From Desulfomicrobium sp. UBA5193 (GTDB lineage: Bacteria; Desulfobacterota; Desulfovibrionia; Desulfovibrionales; Desulfomicrobiaceae): a stretch of 64,000 nt of DNA. Made by a program: the position numbers and the translations under genes. The stretch is from positions 579,149 through 643,148 of the forward strand of contig DHWB01000003.1 of assembly GCA_002412965.1 (NCBI GenBank). Direction: 5' to 3'. A model generated the notes under the pieces. The model did no database searches. It saw only the letters and a program-made list of their open reading frames with translations, and was not told where the DNA came from. Below, piece after piece: positions 59,194 through 64,000 of this stretch. Position 1 is the stretch's first letter. Each line of letters begins with the position of its first letter.

Positions 59194-60341
59194 CAATCCC
59201 CGTGTCCTCTAGTGATGGCGAAAGAATGTGCTCCACATCGGAACATCGGATGAATCGGTCCATCTGCCTGTTCAATTCCAATCGTGCCTGGGGTGGGGGG
59301 GAACAGTGGTATTACGCCCACGCCCTGCTGTTGGCCGAGCGTGGCTGGCATGTCAGCGTCGTCACACATGAGTCGTCCGTTCTGGGGGATCGTCTCGGAA
59401 AGCATCCTCAAATATCGCTTCTGCGCCTGCCCATCGGTAATCTGAGCTTCTTCAACCCCTTTGTATTGGCCAGATTGATCAAGTTTTTTCGGCACAATGC
59501 TGTTCAAGCCCTGATCACGGCCTTGCCGTCGGACCTCAAGGCTGGCGGTCTTGCGGCACGGCTAGCAGGGGTGCGGGACATCGTTTTTCGGCGAGGACTT
59601 GCCGTGCCGACCAGAAATACGTTGTTGAACCGTTTGCTCTTTCGGCGGGTAATGACAAAATTGTTGTGCAATTCCGAGCACACACGGCGCATGGTCTTGT
59701 CTGCCAACGTGAATTTGATCACTCCGGAACGTACTTTCGTTGTCTACAACGGCCTCGATTTGCCAGCCTTTGATACCCTGCCGGGAGACCCGTTGGTTCC
59801 AAAACAACCTCAGCGTGTGGTTGTCGGCTGTGCGGGCAGACTGACCAAACAGAAGGGGCACACCTATTTGCTGGAGTCCGTCGCCATGCTTCGCAGCAGA
59901 GGGATTGAGGTCACCGTGCTCCTTGCGGGAACAGGTGAACTGGATCGGGATCTGCGGGCGCAAGCGAAACGTCTCGGCCTTGAGCATTGCTTTCATTTTC
60001 TCGGGTTTGTCGAAGAGATGAAGAGGTTCTACGCATCCATTGATATCTTGGCGTTGCCATCACTTTGGGAAGGATTCGGGTATGTCTTGACGGAAGCTAT
60101 GACCATGCGACTGCCGGTTGTGGCCTTCAACACGAGCAATATCCCGGAGGTCGTCGCGCATGGCGAGACGGGCCTGCTTGTTCCGGAACGAAATAGCGGC
60201 GCCTTCGCCGATGCGTTGGAAAGCTTGATCCGTGCCCCGGAACTGCGCAGTCGCATGGGACAGGCCGGGCGCAGGAGGGTTGAGTCATGTTTTACCTTGG
60301 CAAAGACAGTTCATGAGTTAGAAGAGGTATTGGCAACCTAA
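59190..60341 (+). CDS. GT4-type glycosyltransferase (family 1)
   Basis: A GT-B glycosyltransferase of 383 residues from 59190. The N-terminal part has SNRAWGGGEQWY, and the nucleotide-sugar half VGCAGRLTKQKGHTYLLES, LPSLWEGFGYVLTEAM and IPEVVAHGETGLLV. It is probably a lipopolysaccharide or glycan sugar transferase. The true start may be ATG 59226 or 59250 (MNRSICLFNS), since the first 20 residues are not conserved in type and no ribosome site is strong. Only the aminotransferase is adjacent. Confidence 0.83.
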   Translation: MTIPVSSSDGERMCSTSEHRMNRSICLFNSNRAWGGGEQWYYAHALLLAERGWHVSVVTHESSVLGDRLGKHPQISLLRLPIGNLSFFNPFVLARLIKFFRHNAVQALITALPSDLKAGGLAARLAGVRDIVFRRGLAVPTRNTLLNRLLFRRVMTKLLCNSEHTRRMVLSANVNLITPERTFVVYNGLDLPAFDTLPGDPLVPKQPQRVVVGCAGRLTKQKGHTYLLESVAMLRSRGIEVTVLLAGTGELDRDLRAQAKRLGLEHCFHFLGFVEEMKRFYASIDILALPSLWEGFGYVLTEAMTMRLPVVAFNTSNIPEVVAHGETGLLVPERNSGAFADALESLIRAPELRSRMGQAGRRRVESCFTLAKTVHELEEVLAT

Positions 60342-60446
60342 AGTCCGGGGAAGTTGTTTATGTTGCCTCTTCCTCGGCTTTTGGAGACTTCTTTATTGCA
60401 CGCTCATATCGAGATAGCACCAGACCATTTTTCCCGGAGGTCCCGT

Positions 60447-62099
60447 ATGGCCAAATCTACCGACAAATCTACCGAAAAAAACGAATGGTTCCTGCCCGAG
60501 GATCAGCGCACAGCCCTTGCCGGATATCTCAAGGACTTCAAGGAAGTGGTGCCTGTTCACCTCTTTGTGAAGCCCGGCCAAAATGACGCCTACGCCGACT
60601 TTGCGCAGAACCTGATGAAGGATATGGCGCGGCTGACGGACAAGATCACCCTGGAATTGCATCGGGATGATGCCAAGGCGAACGCCAAATATAAAGTGGA
60701 GCGTTTTCCGACACTGCTCATTGACCCGGATCATTTTGCCATCCGCTTCACCGGAGCCCCGGCAGGTGAGGAAGGACAGGCCTTTCTGCATGCCCTGATG
60801 ATGGTGTCGACCAGGAAAAGTTTTCTGACCGAACCAAGTAAAAAACTTTTGGAGGAATTGAAGGAGCCTCGCCAGGTCAAGGTCTTTGTCAGCCCAACTT
60901 GCCCCTATTGTCCGGGCCAGTGCGTCAACGCCATCAAGGCGGCTGTCGAGAAGCCTCTTCTGGTCAGCGTTGAATGCGTCGAGACCGGGGAAAATCCGGA
61001 ATACGCGGAAGAGTATTCCGTGGGCTCCATTCCGCATACGGTTTATTCAGATGAGCTGTCCACGGTGGGCATGGAGCCGGAACAGCTCTTCATCGTGCAG
61101 CTGCTGACCTTGAAGGCCGCCAAGGACATGGTTCAGGAAGACGCAGATCTGGATGAGTCGGACGTGCGGTATCACGATGTGGTCATCATCGGTTCCGGTC
61201 CGGCCGGATTGACGGCAGGCATTTACGCCAAGCGGGCCGGTTTGGATGCAGTGGTCCTGGAAAAAGGGATTGTCGGAGGTCTGGTCAGCATCACGCCGGA
61301 AGTGGAGAATTATCCCGGTTTCATCAATATCGGGGGCAAGATGCTCATGGACATGATTCATGAGCAGGCCAAGCAATACGTGGACGTGATCACCGGCCAG
61401 ACGGTCGAGGAAATAAAGGTCGGCAAGAATATGGAGGTCATTACCCATGACCGGATTTTTGTCGCGGACGCGGTCATCTATGCGGCGGGCGCTTCCTGGA
61501 AAAAACTCGGGGTGCCGGGAGAAGACCGCTTCATGAGCAAGGGCGTGTCCTTTTGCGCGTCCTGTGACGGGTTCATGTTCAAGGGCAAGAAGGTCGCGGT
61601 CATCGGAGGGGGGAACACGGCCCTGACCGATGCCCTGCATCTCAAGAATTTGGGTGTGGACGTCTTCATCGTGCATCGCCGTGATGCGTTCCGGGCTGAA
61701 CAGCATCTCGTTGATTCCGTGCTGCGGGAAGAGATACACGTTCACTGGAACGCCGTGGTGGAAGAGATCGGTGGCGAAAAGACGCTGGAGTTCGTCGCGG
61801 TGAAGGATGTGAAAACGGGCAAAACGGAGCGCATTCCCGTGAACGGAGTCTTTCTGGCCATCGGCATCGTGCCCAATGTGCAGGCCGTGACTCATCTCGG
61901 CTTGGCAGTGGAACCCGGCGGTTATCTGCGGGTGGACAGACAGGGGCGGACCAGCATCTCGAGACTCTATGCGGCTGGCGACATCACCGGCGGGGTGCAG
62001 CAGATTGTCACCGCCGTCAGCGAGGGCGCAACGGCGGCCATGGCCGTATTCGAGGACCTGACGCGGCGCAAGGCGCAGTTGGCTGCTCGCAAGGAATGA
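60447..62099 (+). CDS. Thioredoxin-domain / thioredoxin-reductase fusion
   Basis: A 550-residue flavoprotein. Residues about 15-235 form two thioredoxin-like domains as in AhpF or protein disulfide oxidoreductases, the second with C152-P-Y-C155. Residues 243-550 form a thioredoxin reductase: FAD loop IIGSGPAGLTAGIYA, redox CASC (370-373), NADPH loop VIGGGNTA and end motif LYAAGDITGG. Electrons likely pass NADPH to FAD, to C370/C373, to the N-terminal dithiol and then to a partner peroxidase or thioredoxin. No ahpC lies nearby. GGAGG precedes ATG 60447. Confidence 0.88.
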   Translation: MAKSTDKSTEKNEWFLPEDQRTALAGYLKDFKEVVPVHLFVKPGQNDAYADFAQNLMKDMARLTDKITLELHRDDAKANAKYKVERFPTLLIDPDHFAIRFTGAPAGEEGQAFLHALMMVSTRKSFLTEPSKKLLEELKEPRQVKVFVSPTCPYCPGQCVNAIKAAVEKPLLVSVECVETGENPEYAEEYSVGSIPHTVYSDELSTVGMEPEQLFIVQLLTLKAAKDMVQEDADLDESDVRYHDVVIIGSGPAGLTAGIYAKRAGLDAVVLEKGIVGGLVSITPEVENYPGFINIGGKMLMDMIHEQAKQYVDVITGQTVEEIKVGKNMEVITHDRIFVADAVIYAAGASWKKLGVPGEDRFMSKGVSFCASCDGFMFKGKKVAVIGGGNTALTDALHLKNLGVDVFIVHRRDAFRAEQHLVDSVLREEIHVHWNAVVEEIGGEKTLEFVAVKDVKTGKTERIPVNGVFLAIGIVPNVQAVTHLGLAVEPGGYLRVDRQGRTSISRLYAAGDITGGVQQIVTAVSEGATAAMAVFEDLTRRKAQLAARKE

Positions 62100-62100
62100 C

Positions 62101-62136
62101 AAAAAAACTGGAATGAGCCCGCAAAACTAATTCCAG
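62101..62136 (-). terminator. Intrinsic terminator of the PilZ gene
   Basis: On the minus strand a CTGGAAT / ATTCCAG stem with a 15-base loop is followed by TTTTTTT. It sits just after the PilZ stop and immediately after the convergent reductase stop. Confidence 0.7.
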
Positions 62137-62140
62137 GCCT

Positions 62141-62488
62141 TCAACTTTCCGAATGGGCCGTGAAAAGATAGCGCAGCCCCACTCCATACTCCGCAGTGGA
62201 GTGGGGTAAATTTTTTTTCCAGATGACTTTCGCGTAATAGCAGGTTCTTGGAGTCTGATATTCGACTATCGGATCCGGAGCCGCCTCGCTTTGATTCAGC
62301 ACCTCGATGAGCAGATTGGCGCCGAGCTTTGGAGGGGGATAGTTCAATTCCAAATACATACCCGTGCTACTGTAATTGAACATTTTGGCGACGCGGCACT
62401 CGCCCTGGTCTCCGGAGCAATATTGAATGACAGCCATATGCGGGATTCGATCCGCTTCCCGATTTTCTGAATTTTTTCTGATTTTCAT
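62141..62488 (-). CDS. PilZ-domain protein
   Basis: A 115-residue single-domain PilZ protein. The c-di-GMP motif RxxxR appears as READR (residues 10-14), and the second motif appears as NYSSTG (38-43; consensus D/N-x-S-x-x-G). Both are intact, so c-di-GMP binding is likely. The target may be pilus or surface functions; no direct partner is adjacent. It is monocistronic with its own terminator. Confidence 0.8.
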   Translation of the reverse strand: MKIRKNSENREADRIPHMAVIQYCSGDQGECRVAKMFNYSSTGMYLELNYPPPKLGANLLIEVLNQSEAAPDPIVEYQTPRTCYYAKVIWKKNLPHSTAEYGVGLRYLFTAHSES

Positions 62489-62795
62489 ACGCTCCTCGTC
62501 CTCGCTGCTTCGTCGGGCGGTACGCGAACCCGATTTGCCTACTCAATAAGCAATATCTACGCCAATAATTAAGTAGTTTGTTCTTTGAACTACCTACTTA
62601 CTCTCGTGTTCCCGCTCATTGGGTGGCGGTATACTTTTTCCAATTTTTCCAGATAACATTTGAAATGTTTTCCAATTTCCATCTGCCAGAGGTACGAGCG
62701 TATCTCAGTTTAGTCGATTTTGCCAGGGAATCAAGAAACGGATGTTTTTAAGAGTACACATGAAGTGTCTGCATGATTTCCGGTATTTCCGGATT
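62489..62795. other. Spacer between tilS and PilZ gene
   Basis: No gene is seen. An inverted repeat lies at about 62571-62600 (AAGTAG, GTAGTT ... AACTAC, CTACTT), which could fold after tilS or act as an operator for the PilZ gene. The remainder is AT-rich without recognisable motifs. Confidence 0.45.
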
Positions 62796-63800
62796 TTATG
62801 GCCTGCGGCTTTGAAAATGAAAGCGGATGCCCGCAGTCTCCACGCAGCCGACCTTGTCGCCAGGAAACTGTATGGTGTGACCACATTTTTTGCGCACCCA
62901 GGTCTTGTCGAGGAGCAAAAGATGGCACACCAGAGCTTGACCCGGACCCATGGCGTCAAGGACGGTCTTATAGAGGCGAAGGCGTTGCGCTTTGTGAATT
63001 TTGAGTGTTGCCGCCTCCAGGAAGTATTCCTGCACGGGTGAGGTCAAGGATGGCAGGACTTGGTTCCAGTAACTTTCATCAATCTTTGCAAGCTTCCACA
63101 AGTGCAGGGCTGTGTTGAAAAAAGAGGGGTTTTCGCGGAGCAGGAGAGGCATAATATCATGGCGGATTCTGTTGCGGGTGTGCTCGGTCGAGGTGTTGGA
63201 CTGGTCCTCACACCAGGCGGTCCCGGTTTTTTCCAGAACGGTTCGCAATTCCTCTTTGTCCCAATCAAGGAGCGGCCGCAGCAAGTGACGTTTGGGGTCC
63301 ACGCCCTGCATTCCGCCGAGACCCGGCCATCCAGTGCCGCGAACCAGGCGCATGACGATGTCCTCGGCCAGATCGTCGCCATGGTGGGCGGTCACGATCC
63401 AGTCAGCCTGGTGAGCCTCGCGCACGGAGTCCAAAAATGCATAGCGGGCCTGACGGGCCGATTCCTCCAGGCCTCCACCGGAAGCGGCCAGCCTCGCGGG
63501 CACATCAAGGCGCGACGTCACGCAGATGATTCCAAGTTTGGCGCAGACTTCCCTTGCATGCTCCAGTTCGCGGTCCGATTCCGGCCGCAGCCCGTGGTGT
63601 GCATGAGCCGCGATGAGAGTCAACTGGAGTGGACTGCGCAGCAGATGCAGCAGATGCAGCAGGGCCGTGGAATCCAGACCCGTGGAGTAGGCGACCACAA
63701 GGCGCGTGCCGCGCAGATCTACCCCAAGACTCTCCTCGCAGAAACGCGGGATGCCCAGGCAGCGCCTGGCCAACTGGCGGGGGAGATCCTGAAGTCGCAT
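62796..63800 (-). CDS. tilS: tRNA(Ile)-lysidine synthetase
   Basis: A 334-residue N-type ATP pyrophosphatase that makes lysidine at C34 of tRNA-Ile(CAU). The PP-loop reads VAYSTGLDSTAL, with Thr where most TilS have Gly (SGGxDS). AAHAHHGLRPESD, VTAHHGDDLAED and RNRIRHDIMPLL are further TilS motifs. The LLHLLHLL stretch comes from a short CAGCAGATG duplication (63640-63660 on the plus strand). It is shorter than E. coli TilS and lacks most of the C-terminal domains, as in many small TilS proteins. Confidence 0.9.
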   Translation of the reverse strand: MRLQDLPRQLARRCLGIPRFCEESLGVDLRGTRLVVAYSTGLDSTALLHLLHLLRSPLQLTLIAAHAHHGLRPESDRELEHAREVCAKLGIICVTSRLDVPARLAASGGGLEESARQARYAFLDSVREAHQADWIVTAHHGDDLAEDIVMRLVRGTGWPGLGGMQGVDPKRHLLRPLLDWDKEELRTVLEKTGTAWCEDQSNTSTEHTRNRIRHDIMPLLLRENPSFFNTALHLWKLAKIDESYWNQVLPSLTSPVQEYFLEAATLKIHKAQRLRLYKTVLDAMGPGQALVCHLLLLDKTWVRKKCGHTIQFPGDKVGCVETAGIRFHFQSRRP

Positions 63801-63809
63801 GGCGTAGGA

Positions 63810-64000
63810 TTAAAGGGGGATCTTCAGGTCTTTGAGCAGGTTTTCCAGATAGGAGATCATGTACTCCTGCTGCTCGGGCGTGGCGTAGGCGATGCAGGCG
63901 CAGCGTAGGATGCGCTTGGCGCGAACCAGAAGCTCCAGTTTTATCCAGTCACGCCCGGTCTCAACGGCCATGTAAAACGGTCCACACTCGGCGGCGTGTT
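63810..64000 (-). CDS. C-terminal part of an unknown protein
   Basis: The last 62 residues of a minus-strand gene that runs off the window edge. It ends YLENLLKDLKIPL and contains GRDWIKLELLVRAKRI. The stop lies 9 bp before the tilS start, so the two are probably co-transcribed. Too little is visible to assign a family. Confidence 0.6.
   Translation of the reverse strand, partial: HAAECGPFYMAVETGRDWIKLELLVRAKRILRCACIAYATPEQQEYMISYLENLLKDLKIPL

Noticed and set aside
63640..63662. Short tandem repeat (CAGCAGATG units)
   Set aside because: It encodes the LLHLLHLL helix of TilS and is too short to be a functional repeat array.

Overview
The window looks like chromosomal DNA of a Desulfovibrionales-type sulfate reducer, perhaps Desulfomicrobium-like. 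This is inferred from gene content and order: a bioB-to-bioD operon containing its own fatty-acid-synthase-like genes, a YejABEF importer, an Ask_Ect-type aspartokinase, and the run pilT-pilU-ftsB-like-fbp-tsaD-trxA-bamD. Most genes are GC-rich. There are AT-rich patches at about 900-1100, 2500-5300, 29000-34400 and 47700-48750. I see no rRNA, tRNA, CRISPR array, insertion sequence or prophage.

Layout. 1-5.6 kb is gene-poor: two exported TPR proteins, a cytoplasmic hybrid histidine kinase, a small unknown ORF, and long AT-rich spacers with perfect palindromes. 5.7-19.4 kb holds the aspartokinase, divergent from yejABEF; then ktrB-ktrA, a thioesterase, an XPB-like helicase, an APH-type phosphotransferase, a 57-residue membrane protein and uraA. 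19.5-25.3 kb is an eight-gene biotin operon on the minus strand. 25.4-28 kb has mgtE, a CBS-pair protein and pcm. 28.1-38.4 kb is a long plus-strand run of housekeeping and envelope genes: Mrp ATPase, lytic transglycosylase, pgsA, pilT, pilU, a zinc-ribbon protein, an FtsB-like protein, a TPR protein, a lipoprotein, fbp, tsaD, trxA and bamD. 38.7-43.6 kb has a DUF4079 membrane protein, a tRNA-dihydrouridine synthase, a YqaA-like protein, pyrC, a protein with a C-terminal J-domain, and a muramidase-like protein. 43.8-47.7 kb is potD-potA-potB-potC. 48-64 kb has a GH108-like pseudoenzyme, a lipase, mutY, a flavoprotein gene remnant, a GT2, an ABC-F ATPase, a Nudix hydrolase, pilC, metF, asd, a class IV aminotransferase, a GT4, a thioredoxin/thioredoxin-reductase fusion, a PilZ protein, tilS and a partial gene.

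The most interesting system is the biotin operon. Between bioB and bioF-bioD it encodes two hotdog-fold proteins, an SDR reductase, a long ACP and a ketosynthase, all with overlapping or abutting reading frames. This suggests a dedicated pimeloyl-ACP assembly line, since no bioC or bioH is present here. The two hotdog proteins carry complementary halves of the FabZ active site: one keeps the catalytic His but has Gly at the Glu position, and the other keeps the Glu but has no HFPG His motif. FabZ-family active sites are built across a dimer interface, so a heterodimeric split-active-site dehydratase is a concrete, testable idea.
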